32,564 bases of DNA from Clostridia bacterium (GCA_028722515.1 JAQYGS010000158.1:1-32564), one strand, 5' to 3'; positions 17,092 to 26,643 are shown, counted from the first letter of the stretch. The notes: generated by a model not told the origin, from the sequence alone. Translations and numbers: made by a program.

Positions 17092-17157
17092 AACGCTTCG
17101 TGGCTGCGGAATCCACAAAGTTGGTTGTTACACTTTACACGGAAGTTTAACCTCGCC

Positions 17158-17320
17158 ATACCAAGCAGGTTTCCTGGCTCCAGGCTCATCGCTCCTCTCT
17201 CCTTCTCATGCTATGGCACAATGGAATCTTCTGAGATTCGCTCCTCTGTTACAGTGACCGGATCGCTCAGGTTTCTCACCTGATTCCCTCTTTCTGTACC
17301 GTATCTTATACGGTATCAGC
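17158..17320 (-). promoter_or_regulatory. Cobalamin (B12) riboswitch
   Basis: Minus strand AGGGAATCAGGTGAGAAACCTGAGCGATCCGGTCACTGTAAC ... GAGCGATGAGCCTGGAGCCAGGAAACCTGCTTGGTAT. This includes the GGGAA/GGTG core, the GG(C/T)CACTG segment and the B12 box (AGCCAGGAAACCTGC). Confidence 0.93.
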
Positions 17321-17355
17321 ACTTAATATGTTCTATATGGAATTATACTGATGCT

Positions 17356-17384
17356 ATAATAACATCTCACATTATTAATGTCAA
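17356..17384 (-). promoter_or_regulatory. sigma70-type promoter of the riboswitch transcript
   Basis: Minus strand TTGACA (17379-17384), 17 bp spacer, TATTAT (17356-17361). Confidence 0.8.
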
Positions 17385-17398
17385 GAGCTAAAACAGAA

Positions 17399-17434
17399 AC
17401 AGGTTCCTCGTCTCTTATGAGTCGAGGAACCTGT
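17399..17434 (-). terminator. Intrinsic terminator after NlpC/P60 gene
   Basis: ACAGGTTCCTCG-N12-CGAGGAACCTGT perfect 12 bp stem, followed on the minus strand by TTCTGTTTT. Confidence 0.75.
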
Positions 17435-17440
17435 CCCTGC

Positions 17441-18772
17441 TTATACAAGTCTTCTTACAGAAGTAATAGTTCTGTAGGCTGCATTATTGCTTACCTTAAT
17501 TCCATCTACAGAATTGGATGCATGAACGATCTGTCCATTTCCCATATAAATGGCAACATGACTGCCGTAACAGATCAGATCTCCAGGCTGAGCATCAGAA
17601 TAAGAAACTTCTGTTCCTGCATTCTGCTGTTCATAAGATGTTCTTGGAAGATCTACTCCAAAATTCTTATATACACTCTGCACAAATCCTGAGCAGTCTG
17701 CACCATTGGTAAGGCTTGTTCCTCCCCATACATAAGGATTTCCAACAAACTGTGTTGCATAATCAACTACGGAAGAACCGGAAGATGAACTTCCTGCACT
17801 GCTTTCCTGTCCACTGTAATATTCTCCCTCAGGTACTGTATTATCGGAATCGATCACATTACCGTATTCATCGTACGTCACATCATCCTCATAACTCTCA
17901 TCGGACTGAGTATCATAATATGTATCGTCTCCATCCTCTGATTCAGTATCCTGTTCATATTCTTCTGTATCTGCCTCCTCCTGAGCAGCTGCTGCCCGTG
18001 CAGCCTCTTCCTCAGCCTGGCGTCTTGCTTCCTCTTCAGCTGCAATCCGCTCAGCCTCAAGTCTGTTGATCTCTGCAGTCTGCTCTGCTAAAAGATTAGC
18101 ATATTCTTCTGCCATCTGCTGTGCGTATGCCAGTTCATTATCAAAATCTGCAGATGCAGCTTTCTTCTCATCTATCTTACACTGAAGAACATATGACTGA
18201 TCCTCGTAGGATTTCTTCATATCTTCCAGATCAGCCTTTTCGGATTCATACCGCTGTTTAATCGCTTTAACCTGTTTAGCAGTATTCTCGTATTTTTCAA
18301 GGCTTTTTCTGTCAAGCTTGTAAGTTTCCTGTGTGTATTCCACTTTTGTAAGAAGATCTGCAAGATTGTCTGCATTCATCATCATATTCAGCCATGCATC
18401 TTCTCCGCCTTTTTCATAAAGGAACTGAATATGTTTCTTAACTGTATTATACTGAGCCTCACAGGCATTCTGAGCTGCAGCAAGATTCTTCTTGGTTTTG
18501 ATGATCTCCAGTTCTTTATTATCTATATCACCTTTCAGAGTATCAATTGTAACCATAGTATTAATAAGATCTGAATCAAGCTGTGCAATCTCACTCTGAA
18601 GCTGTGCTTTTGCACTTGCCAGTTCATCCATACGGGAATAAACCGAATCAAGCTGCTGACTGGTCCAAGCCTGTTCTTCCCTCAGTTCATCTTCCCTGGA
18701 TGCGCTTACAGTGGCAGCCTGAGTCATACTCATCATTATTGCTAAAGTCAGACATACAATTTTTTTCTTCAT
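17441..18772 (-). CDS. Secreted NlpC/P60 peptidoglycan endopeptidase with N-terminal coiled-coil
   Basis: Signal peptide; long coiled coil; C-terminal VVDYATQFVGNPYVWGGTSLTNGADCSGFVQSVYKNFGVDLPRTSYEQQNAG...PGDLICYGSHVAIYMGNGQIVHAS. Confidence 0.95.
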   Translation of the reverse strand: MKKKIVCLTLAIMMSMTQAATVSASREDELREEQAWTSQQLDSVYSRMDELASAKAQLQSEIAQLDSDLINTMVTIDTLKGDIDNKELEIIKTKKNLAAAQNACEAQYNTVKKHIQFLYEKGGEDAWLNMMMNADNLADLLTKVEYTQETYKLDRKSLEKYENTAKQVKAIKQRYESEKADLEDMKKSYEDQSYVLQCKIDEKKAASADFDNELAYAQQMAEEYANLLAEQTAEINRLEAERIAAEEEARRQAEEEAARAAAAQEEADTEEYEQDTESEDGDDTYYDTQSDESYEDDVTYDEYGNVIDSDNTVPEGEYYSGQESSAGSSSSGSSVVDYATQFVGNPYVWGGTSLTNGADCSGFVQSVYKNFGVDLPRTSYEQQNAGTEVSYSDAQPGDLICYGSHVAIYMGNGQIVHASNSVDGIKVSNNAAYRTITSVRRLV

Positions 18773-18971
18773 GAAATCTCACCCTCATAATATTTTTATT
18801 GAATAATGTGTAACATTTTTGAAATATCTTTTTAATTCTTTTATATAGTAACATATCATTACCATAAATGCAAGGATTATTTCTTATTTGTTTTATATAT
18901 TTGTAACATTTAGTAATGATTTTGAAATCATATTCCAAAAATAAGACTTTTATTATTTTGCTTAAACGCAA

Positions 18972-19003
18972 AAACTGTACACCTATAATCTGGTGTACAG
19001 TTT
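18972..19003 (-). terminator. Intrinsic terminator after glucan-binding-repeat protein
   Basis: AAACTGTACACC (18972-18983) / GGTGTACAGTTT (18992-19003), followed by TTTTTGCGTTT on the minus strand. Confidence 0.8.
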
Positions 19004-19030
19004 CTGTTTCATATATTTTAAAAAATACAC

Positions 19031-20500
19031 TTAGTTAAACAAGTCTGCAAGAATCTGGTCTGCTGTCATATTCAGATATCCATCAGGATCTGCAAGAGTC
19101 TTTCTGTTCCATCTTAAGTAATTTCCTCTTCGTACATAATTACCACTTGAAGTATGATAATCATATTTTGTATAACCTGGATATCTTGACATATATTTTT
19201 TAGCAAGAGCTATAGCCTGGCTGGAATAGTCCCCATCAGGAGTAGGCGTTCCTGCTATCTGGCACCCAGCCTGTGGAGTGGAATGTACAATTACAGCACT
19301 CTTATCCTTACATTGTCCGAGAATGATCCATGTGTGGCCGTCATCATATCCTACATCACCGGGATATAGTTTCCATTTATTCTTGGAAAGGTCTGTCTGA
19401 GTAAGAATACTGCCCCAGCCTAAGGATTTATAATAGGGTCCCACTTCTCCGGAAACAACTGTATAGCCGGAACCTATTCCGGATTTTGACTGCATAACCT
19501 GGTATGCTGACCATCCTACAAATCCCGAACAGTCAAGACCCTTTGCCCTGTTTGCGTCACTGAGATCTCTGTAGTTATTATAATCATAATTACTGTTCTG
19601 GCTGTCATACCAGGATTTCCATTTGGGACTGACACCTTTTCTGGTGGAATCATTCCATCCCCCGCCCCATACGTAAAGAGCCTGACCTACAGGCTGAAGC
19701 GCTCCTGCCAGATAATTCTTAATCGTCTTAGTACCCGTTGAACTGACAGTATTAGTCAGTGCACCGTCAGAGCCAAAAACATATTTCTGACCATCAATGG
19801 TCACATTGCCTGTTGCCATTACACCGGTTTCCGGATCAAAATAATATTTATTGGAGCCGATGGTCTTCCATCCGGTTACCATTTTACCATTGCTTGGATT
19901 AAAATAATATTTCTTACCGCCTATACTCTGGAAGCCTTCCGCCATTACACCATCCTGGTCGAAAAATCTGGCTTCGCCATTAGAATTCTTTGCCCATCCC
20001 GTGAGCATGAAGCAGGCACTGGTAAAATATCTGGTCCTGTCTTTGCTGTCCGTCAGAAATGTTTTACATGCTGCAATACCGCTATTACTGTAAAAATAAT
20101 ATTTCTTACCGTTTAAAGTCAGCCATTTGGTCTGCATAAATCCTGTAACAGGATCAAAGTATCTCTTGTTCCCATTGGAATCCTCCAGCCATCCGGTAAG
20201 CATGATACCTGCACCTTTACTGAAGTAACGCTTCCTTCCCTGGCTGTCTGTTGCCCAGCCTTTCACCTGAACACCGGTGGAAGCATTAAAATAATATTTC
20301 TTATCACCCAGAACCAGCCAGCCCTTCTGTTTGGATCCATCTTCATTTATGTAATATGATTTCCCATCAATAGTAACAAATCCAGTCTTCGTTTCTGCTT
20401 TAACTTCTGCAGGAGAATAATACAGTTTAAAGCCCGCCATAAAAAGCAGCAGGAACAAAAGAATTCCCCATATTTTCAATTTCCTGTTTTTGTTTCGCAT
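19031..20500 (-). CDS. Cell wall-binding repeat (choline/glucan-binding-type) protein with C-terminal NlpC/P60-like domain
   Basis: About nine repeats of the type GWxxxxGKKYYFxxxTGxMxTG. C-terminal LYVWGGGWN...GLDCSGFVGWSAYQVM...GDVGYDDGHTWIILGQCKDKSAVIVHST. Confidence 0.9.
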   Translation of the reverse strand: MRNKNRKLKIWGILLFLLLFMAGFKLYYSPAEVKAETKTGFVTIDGKSYYINEDGSKQKGWLVLGDKKYYFNASTGVQVKGWATDSQGRKRYFSKGAGIMLTGWLEDSNGNKRYFDPVTGFMQTKWLTLNGKKYYFYSNSGIAACKTFLTDSKDRTRYFTSACFMLTGWAKNSNGEARFFDQDGVMAEGFQSIGGKKYYFNPSNGKMVTGWKTIGSNKYYFDPETGVMATGNVTIDGQKYVFGSDGALTNTVSSTGTKTIKNYLAGALQPVGQALYVWGGGWNDSTRKGVSPKWKSWYDSQNSNYDYNNYRDLSDANRAKGLDCSGFVGWSAYQVMQSKSGIGSGYTVVSGEVGPYYKSLGWGSILTQTDLSKNKWKLYPGDVGYDDGHTWIILGQCKDKSAVIVHSTPQAGCQIAGTPTPDGDYSSQAIALAKKYMSRYPGYTKYDYHTSSGNYVRRGNYLRWNRKTLADPDGYLNMTADQILADLFN

Positions 20501-20634
20501 AAATACCTTCCTTTTCTTTCTATTGATTTGTTCCGCAAAACTTTTACAATGTTATTAAGTTTCTGTTAACCTATTATAATTCATTTTTATGTTGCCGTCA
20601 ACTTCCAAGTAAAAAAATGTTAATTTTTTTAAAC

Positions 20635-20664
20635 AAAAAAGACAGGGATCGAAACCCTGTCTTT
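20635..20664 (-). terminator. Intrinsic terminator after DnaJ-domain gene operon
   Basis: Minus strand AAAGACAGGG-tttcgat-CCCTGTCTTTTTTG. Confidence 0.88.
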
Positions 20665-20676
20665 ATCCTGTTTTGA

Positions 20677-21312
20677 TCAGCAACAGAAAATTCCGCTGCC
20701 CGGACAGCATATGCTGCAGGCCAGGTTAGCCAGACACAGTTTGGTGCAGAATCCATCTCCTGAATTGGGCATACCGCCAAAAGGACTCTGCATTTCCTGA
20801 TACCAGGTGCCTCCGCCCTCCATTCTCTGAAGGAGCATACGGTACTGTGCATTATCCGGTTCCAGTCTGACGGCTTCCCGGATATCATTTAAAGCATTTA
20901 CATTGTTGCCAAGTCCCATATTTGCCATAGAAGATAAGTAATACCACTGGCCATTGCGGGCAGAAAGAGACTGCAGAACATTCATCGCCTCTTTATAATG
21001 CCCGCTTTGAATATAGTTGGCCGCCGCCTGCCTGCGGATACTCTCTTCATCCTGATAACCACCGTTATTTGCCTGGCCGGAGAAGCCCCCGAACCCTCCA
21101 TAATTATCATAGGAAGTTCCCTGCTCTCTTTCCTTCAGGATCTGTTCATATGCCTGCTGAACCTGCTTAAATTTTTCCTCTGCTTCTGCTTTATTGGGAT
21201 TATTGATATTTGCATCCGGATGGTATTTTCTGCTCAGCTTTCGATATGCTTTTTTTATTTCTTCATCAGATGCATCTCTGGATACACCCAATACACTGTA
21301 TGGATCACTCAT
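20677..21312 (-). CDS. J-domain protein with TPR-like region and Cys-rich C-terminus
   Basis: [35 protein letters not shown] contains HPD. C-terminus [24 protein letters not shown]. Start moved to 21312, giving an 8-nt overlap with the upstream gene. Confidence 0.9.
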   Translation of the reverse strand: MSDPYSVLGVSRDASDEEIKKAYRKLSRKYHPDANINNPNKAEAEEKFKQVQQAYEQILKEREQGTSYDNYGGFGGFSGQANNGGYQDEESIRRQAAANYIQSGHYKEAMNVLQSLSARNGQWYYLSSMANMGLGNNVNALNDIREAVRLEPDNAQYRMLLQRMEGGGTWYQEMQSPFGGMPNSGDGFCTKLCLANLACSICCPGSGIFCC

Positions 21313-22150
21313 TTTTTTTCTCCCGTGCTTCCTTCCTCGCTTTGCTGACTGTTTCAAAGCGGCACCATACACCGGAATACAAAATATTCCTGAGAATATC
21401 CGTGTATTTTACAATTGGAAGCTTTTCAAATTCTCTGCAGGCCTGTGCCATCATCATCATGAGAATCTCCTGAACCTGCTCATCGAATCCTTCTTCCTTA
21501 TATTTTTCAGAAAAAAGATTGTAATTTCCTTTTTTTACATCATTTTCCACATCATCATAGGCATCCAGAAGATAAATAAATTTTCCCAGATAGAAGCCCA
21601 TTCTTCTTAAAGTATCCTCCCAGACGTCTTTTTTCCAGGCAAAAATTTCCTCCATAATCCTGCCGAAGCATCCTGCCATTCTGTCCGGATCCTGTTCTCC
21701 TGCCTTTTCCATTCGGGAAAGCTGTGATAACAGCTGTCTGATTTTCCTGGCTTTATCACAATACCGGATTCCAAGTTCCCTGTTCTTCCCCTCAAGCATT
21801 CCTGCATAACCAAGAGCAGAAATTTTCTTTTCATCCTTCCAGTCATCCATGCATTTATAATAAGTAAGAAGTACATTCATATCCGCCCCGTATTCTGTGG
21901 CCGCATTGCATCGGACTGCCTGTTTTTTCACAGGATGGAGTATGCAATGTGTGGAACCTTTCTTAGTAGGCGGTTCATAAAGTCCGCTTAAAAGTATTAC
22001 CACAAATGTCATATCATACGTAAGGGAAATCTGTCCGGATATTCCATATTTTTCTCGCAGTTCTCTGCATAATCCACAGTAAAAGGAACGATAAAGATCA
22101 AAATCCTTAAACTTGATTTCCGGTTTGTTCATTACAACGTAGCCAAACAT
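21305..22150 (-). CDS. DUF5685-like protein with conserved Cys and Asp-rich motifs
   Basis: 281 aa beginning [36 protein letters not shown]. Coupled in an operon with the J-domain gene. Confidence 0.75.
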   Translation of the reverse strand: MFGYVVMNKPEIKFKDFDLYRSFYCGLCRELREKYGISGQISLTYDMTFVVILLSGLYEPPTKKGSTHCILHPVKKQAVRCNAATEYGADMNVLLTYYKCMDDWKDEKKISALGYAGMLEGKNRELGIRYCDKARKIRQLLSQLSRMEKAGEQDPDRMAGCFGRIMEEIFAWKKDVWEDTLRRMGFYLGKFIYLLDAYDDVENDVKKGNYNLFSEKYKEEGFDEQVQEILMMMMAQACREFEKLPIVKYTDILRNILYSGVWCRFETVSKARKEAREKKNE

Positions 22151-22151
22151 C

Positions 22152-22568
22152 TTAACTCCTCTTAATAAATTTTACATGGCATTTTGGGCATTCTATTTCG
22201 ATTTTGCCTTTTCCCCGGGGAATCCTGATCTTCTGACCACATCCGGGACATGTATAAATATGATGTGTCTTTCTCTGCTGCATCATACTCTTTTCTTTAC
22301 TGAATATCAATCTCATATTCTGAGTTTTTGAAAGATATTTCTGATTCTCACTGTAACGCTTCTGGATGTTCCTGGACAGAATTCTGTAATACGTGTAAAC
22401 GATCAAAGCTAAACCCAATGTATTCAGTATCTGTCCTACTCCAGGCAGCGAGAAAACAGCCAGTACGGACCCAAGAAGTACACAGAAAAGCGCTGCTCCC
22501 AGAGTAAACCTGGCAAACTCATCTACTCCATATCTTCCCTGCATAAATTTATTCAGTTTATCTCTCAT
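22152..22568 (-). CDS. Membrane protein with C-terminal zinc ribbon
   Basis: TM segments in the N-terminal half; HIYTCPGCGQKIRIPRGKGKIEIECPKCHVKFIKRS at the C-terminus. Confidence 0.8.
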   Translation of the reverse strand: MRDKLNKFMQGRYGVDEFARFTLGAALFCVLLGSVLAVFSLPGVGQILNTLGLALIVYTYYRILSRNIQKRYSENQKYLSKTQNMRLIFSKEKSMMQQRKTHHIYTCPGCGQKIRIPRGKGKIEIECPKCHVKFIKRS

Positions 22569-23080
22569 TAAGCATCCTCCCTGACCAGAATCTTCTGTAT
22601 TTCTCCAATATACATAGTATGATAATCTTTTTCAGGATACCATTTTGAGTCATTTTCCTTTACGTCAAAACCTTCCGGTTTTATCACATCATGGTACATC
22701 TTTCTGCAGACCATGATCATATCTGCTTCTTCAATGCCTGTAGTCTGATCTACATAATATGGGGTGAGACCTGCATCTTTTATCTTATCTGTTCCCCTTC
22801 CGGACACCGTTCCGCAGTAATTTAAAGCTTTTCTGTATTTTTCCCCAAGAAAAGAAAGTGTAAACTGTTCTTCTCTGTCCACAAATTCTTTCGTATATCT
22901 CTGGGGACGAATGTATACTGTCACAGCATTTTTACCCCACATGACTCCCATAGCGCCCCAGCTTGCAGTCATAGTATTACATTTTTTCTCATCACCGGCT
23001 GTGATCAAAAGCCATTCCCTGCCTATTTTTGTAAATGGATTTAAAATAAGTTCTTCAGGTTTTATCTCTCTGAATTTCAT
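22568..23080 (-). CDS. Flavin reductase family protein
   Basis: FTKIGREWLLITAGDEKKCNTMTASWGAMGVMWGKNAVTVYIRPQRYTKEFVDREEQFTLSFLGEKYRKAL is a FMN-binding split-barrel flavin-reductase-like signature. Confidence 0.88.
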   Translation of the reverse strand: MKFREIKPEELILNPFTKIGREWLLITAGDEKKCNTMTASWGAMGVMWGKNAVTVYIRPQRYTKEFVDREEQFTLSFLGEKYRKALNYCGTVSGRGTDKIKDAGLTPYYVDQTTGIEEADMIMVCRKMYHDVIKPEGFDVKENDSKWYPEKDYHTMYIGEIQKILVREDA

Positions 23081-23108
23081 AATATATACCCTCTCTCTTT
23101 TTTAATAT

Positions 23109-24311
23109 CTATCTCTCACTACATACCTGGAAAATATAAAATTTCAGGTAATAGGATTCATCAGCCGACCATAAGACAGGATGATCCGGAGCCTGTGTTC
23201 TGTATTCCACCTGTCTGAGTCTCTTATGAACATTTCTGGCAGCCTGCCCGATGGTTTTTGTAAAAAGTTCATAGTCCATAAAATGGGAACAGGAACATGT
23301 TGCCAGAAATCCCCCGTCCTTTACAAGCTTCATCGCACGTAGATTGATCTCCCTGTATCCTTTTACTGCGTTCTTTACAGAACTGCGGGATTTGGTAAAT
23401 GCCGGAGGATCAAGAATAACCACATCGTATTTTTCACCTTTCTCCTCAAGTTCCGGAAGAAGTTCAAAAACATCCCGGCATATAAATCTGACTCTGTCAG
23501 ACAGTCCATTTAATCTTGCATTCTCTTTTGCCTGGTCGACAGCCAGCTGGGAAGCATCCACACCGGTTACCTCTGATGCCCCTGCAATCCCTGCGTTTAA
23601 TGCAAAAGATCCTGTATGGGTAAAACAGTCCAGAACTCTTGCCCCTTTGCACAATTTCTGAATTGCAAGCCTGTTATACTTCTGATCAAGGAAAAATCCT
23701 GTTTTCTGTCCGTCTTTCACATCTACCTGATACCTGACGCCATTCTCTTCAATATTCACAAGGGTAGGAAATTCAGGTCCTATAAATCCCTTAACCAGGT
23801 CCATGCCTTCCTGAGAACGGACCTTCACATCACTTCTCTCATATACACCACGGATAATAATTCCATCCTGAGCAAGCACTTTCTTAATAATATCAACGAT
23901 CATTGTCTTGAAACGGTCAATTCCAAGAGCCAGTGACTGCACCACAAGAACATCCGAAAATTTATCAACGATCAGTCCCGGCATAAAATCCGCCTCTGCA
24001 AAAATAATTCTGCAGCTTCCCGTATCTACAACTTTTTTACGATACTCCCAGGCATCTCTGATGCGCTGTTCAAAAAAGACTTCATCTATTTCTTTCCGTT
24101 CATCCCGGGTAAGCAGGCGGACCGATATCCTGGAATTGGTGTTAATAAATCCCTTTCCCAAAGGATATCCATCAAAATCATGAATTAAAACAATATCTCC
24201 ATTCACAAAGCTTCCCATAATCGAATCAATTTCATTATCAAAAATCCACATGCCGCCGGATTTGAGAATTCTTCCTTCTCCCTTTTTCAGTGTGACCACT
24301 GCCAGACTCAT
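23109..24311 (-). CDS. rlmI: Class I SAM-dependent rRNA methyltransferase (RlmI family)
   Basis: N-terminal PUA-like region; VLDCFTHTGSFALNAGIAGASEVTGVDAS; YDVVILDPPAFTKSRSSVKNAVKGYREINLRAMKLVKDGGFLATCSCSH. Start after GGAGGG at 24311. Confidence 0.9.
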   Translation of the reverse strand: MSLAVVTLKKGEGRILKSGGMWIFDNEIDSIMGSFVNGDIVLIHDFDGYPLGKGFINTNSRISVRLLTRDERKEIDEVFFEQRIRDAWEYRKKVVDTGSCRIIFAEADFMPGLIVDKFSDVLVVQSLALGIDRFKTMIVDIIKKVLAQDGIIIRGVYERSDVKVRSQEGMDLVKGFIGPEFPTLVNIEENGVRYQVDVKDGQKTGFFLDQKYNRLAIQKLCKGARVLDCFTHTGSFALNAGIAGASEVTGVDASQLAVDQAKENARLNGLSDRVRFICRDVFELLPELEEKGEKYDVVILDPPAFTKSRSSVKNAVKGYREINLRAMKLVKDGGFLATCSCSHFMDYELFTKTIGQAARNVHKRLRQVEYRTQAPDHPVLWSADESYYLKFYIFQVCSER

Positions 24312-24384
24312 TTCTAACCCTCCCATAACAGTTTAGATTACATTTTATCACACTAATTTCTTTTTTTCCACCCATAACGCAAAG

Positions 24385-24417
24385 CAGCCTGTGAAATCAC
24401 GAAAATTTCACAGGCTG
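24385..24417 (-). terminator. Hairpin terminator candidate after DUF1002 gene (weak U-tract)
   Basis: CAGCCTGTGAAAT (24385-24397) / ATTTCACAGGCTG (24405-24417). The downstream tract on the minus strand is only CTTTGCG. Confidence 0.5.
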
Positions 24418-24434
24418 TAATAATTCAAATCAAA

Positions 24435-25967
24435 TTATTCTGTTTCTTCTTCTACATAACCATCTTCAGAAGCTTCTGTTTCCTCTGCTGCATCTGTCTC
24501 ACTGGTCTGAACTGTTTCACCATAAAGTTTCTCAAAGAACTTCATAGTATCATTGTATAATGTCTGTCTCATTTCATCGGTCTGATCAATAAGGGACGGA
24601 TCAGCCTGAACCTCGGGATTAAGGCCAAAGATATCTTTCAAAGATTTATCCAGCATATTCAGTTCCGTTGTCATATAAACCTCTGTTCCATCAGGAACAT
24701 AGGAAGCTGTTCCCTGAGTCAGAATATCCAGGTAAATCTTCTCAACTGTCTTTGTGAGAGTTGCTGCTGGTTCTGCATCCAGAATTACGGTTGACACAAC
24801 GTCAGGATCTTCCATTGCAGTCTTAAGAGATTCCGCATCTCCCTCATATTCCCCTTTACAGAAAGTATCAAGCTTATTATACATAGAAAGCTGGTCTTCC
24901 GTTAACATTGAAGTGTCGAGAGTATCTTCCATCTGTCCGTCAGCAGAATCTGTCTGTTCTTCTTCAGTATAAACGGGATCATCTATGATTTCATCCCCCA
25001 TTTCCTCAGGAATATCTGTCTGAATCATATCTGACTCCATACCTGTTTCTTCTTCCAATGCAGGATCCTGAGTAGAACTTGCGATCACATCTTCGCCTAA
25101 GGCACTTTCATCAACACTGTTCAGGATATCATCCTCATCTGCGTCCACAGTTGCATCATCTTCAGCGTCCACATCTCCAATTTCTCCGTCACCGGATGTA
25201 TTATCATCCACACGCTCAAGAGTTTCCTTAACATCATCATAATTGTAATCCTGCTGGGCAATCTGCTGAAGAAGACTAACGATCTCATCAATCTGGTCTG
25301 AGCTTAAGCCTACATTGTTCTGATCTGCAATATTTACCACAATGTTATAAATATCATCTGCATCCTGCACATTATCTGCAATCACCTGCATCTTGGCTTT
25401 ATTGATAACTGTTGTGGCATCATTTTTACCAATTTCATCTGCAAGGTTACCTGTCACTACCATCTCTTCTGTAGCGATCTGCTTCTTTGTATCATCCAGC
25501 TTCTCTCCGGTTGCCGTCTCATATGCCATCTGAATTCCTGTAAGAGCTCCTGTACCTGAAACTTCAAAAGGACAGGCGGCCACAACCTCACAGTTCTTTA
25601 CTCCTGAAGTAGAAAGTGATGTGGCGATCATGTTACATGTTACCCAGTTCAGATTGGCTGTACGAACCTTGATTCCGCCTGACTCAGTAGGCTTTACATA
25701 AGCACAGCTTACTGTTCTGGTTCCAATCTGTTCAAGTGGAACATAAGCACTTAAATGTTCTCTTTCATCCTGGTTTGTGATAGTAAGAATCTGTACCTGG
25801 CTGCTGTCCACGTTAAAATACTTCATCATTGTATTCTTCTGTGCATCTGTAAGATCTGCCCCCAGCGTAACAACCTTCATGCCGTCAGCCATTGCAGGCA
25901 TTGCTGTTCCTGATACTGCCAGACAAGTGCTGCATAATAACACACCTAATAACTTACTTTTTTTCAT
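24435..25967 (-). CDS. Secreted DUF1002 family protein (YpuA-like) with long acidic linker
   Basis: Signal peptide; DGMKVVTLGADLTDAQKNTMMKYFNVDSSQVQILTITNQDERE...GIKVRTANLNWVTCNMIATSLSTSGVKNCEVVAACPFEVSGTGALTGIQMAYE. Confidence 0.88.
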   Translation of the reverse strand: MKKSKLLGVLLCSTCLAVSGTAMPAMADGMKVVTLGADLTDAQKNTMMKYFNVDSSQVQILTITNQDEREHLSAYVPLEQIGTRTVSCAYVKPTESGGIKVRTANLNWVTCNMIATSLSTSGVKNCEVVAACPFEVSGTGALTGIQMAYETATGEKLDDTKKQIATEEMVVTGNLADEIGKNDATTVINKAKMQVIADNVQDADDIYNIVVNIADQNNVGLSSDQIDEIVSLLQQIAQQDYNYDDVKETLERVDDNTSGDGEIGDVDAEDDATVDADEDDILNSVDESALGEDVIASSTQDPALEEETGMESDMIQTDIPEEMGDEIIDDPVYTEEEQTDSADGQMEDTLDTSMLTEDQLSMYNKLDTFCKGEYEGDAESLKTAMEDPDVVSTVILDAEPAATLTKTVEKIYLDILTQGTASYVPDGTEVYMTTELNMLDKSLKDIFGLNPEVQADPSLIDQTDEMRQTLYNDTMKFFEKLYGETVQTSETDAAEETEASEDGYVEEETE

Positions 25968-26061
25968 AGTAGAACCTCCCTGTATTAAAAAATACGATTG
26001 ATCTGATTTGTATTTCCATTATATCACAACTCTGATATATTTTGTAATAGTAATTGTCCTT

Positions 26062-26613
26062 TTACGGTTTTAATCCGCCAATAAGGATTTTCAGTCCGAT
26101 AAGGATAAGAATGATCCCGCCGCATCTTTCTGCTCTGGCTTTATATTTCATTCCAAAAAGACTTCCTATTTTAATTCCTGCTGCGGAGAGAACAAAAGTG
26201 ATCACCCCGATAAATGACACTGCCGGAATGATCTGCACCTTCAGAAATGCAAAGGTCACTCCTACGGCAAGCGCATCAATGCTTGTCGCAACAGCAAGAA
26301 GAAACATGGATTTCACATCCATGGAGCCATCCACATGTTCTTCCTCAAAGGATTCCTTAAACATACTCCCGCCAATAAAGACAAGAAGCAAAAAAGCTAC
26401 CCAGTGAGCGTAATGAGTAACCATGTCTGCAAAATACCGGCCGGCAAAATATCCTATAAGAGGCATACCGGCCTGAAATCCTCCAAACCATGCCCCTGCC
26501 TTGCACATATGCTTTATATTTATTTTTCCAAGAGACAATCCTTTACAGACGGACACTGCAAACGCATCCATGGACAGTCCCACAGCCAGTATAAAAAGCT
26601 CCAGAATACTCAT
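26062..26613 (-). CDS. mntP: Manganese efflux pump MntP family
   Basis: LFILAVGLSMDAFAVSVCKGLSLGKI...GGFQAGMPLIGYFAGRYF...SMFLLAVATSIDALAVGVTFAFL. Confidence 0.95.
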   Translation of the reverse strand: MSILELFILAVGLSMDAFAVSVCKGLSLGKINIKHMCKAGAWFGGFQAGMPLIGYFAGRYFADMVTHYAHWVAFLLLVFIGGSMFKESFEEEHVDGSMDVKSMFLLAVATSIDALAVGVTFAFLKVQIIPAVSFIGVITFVLSAAGIKIGSLFGMKYKARAERCGGIILILIGLKILIGGLKP

Positions 26614-26643
26614 ATAAATATCTTTCTCCTTATGTAAAAATGT

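Noticed and set aside
16890-17189. 99-aa minus-strand ORF upstream of the Cys-rich gene
   Set aside because: Overlaps the B12 riboswitch and both terminator hairpins. No convincing protein character.
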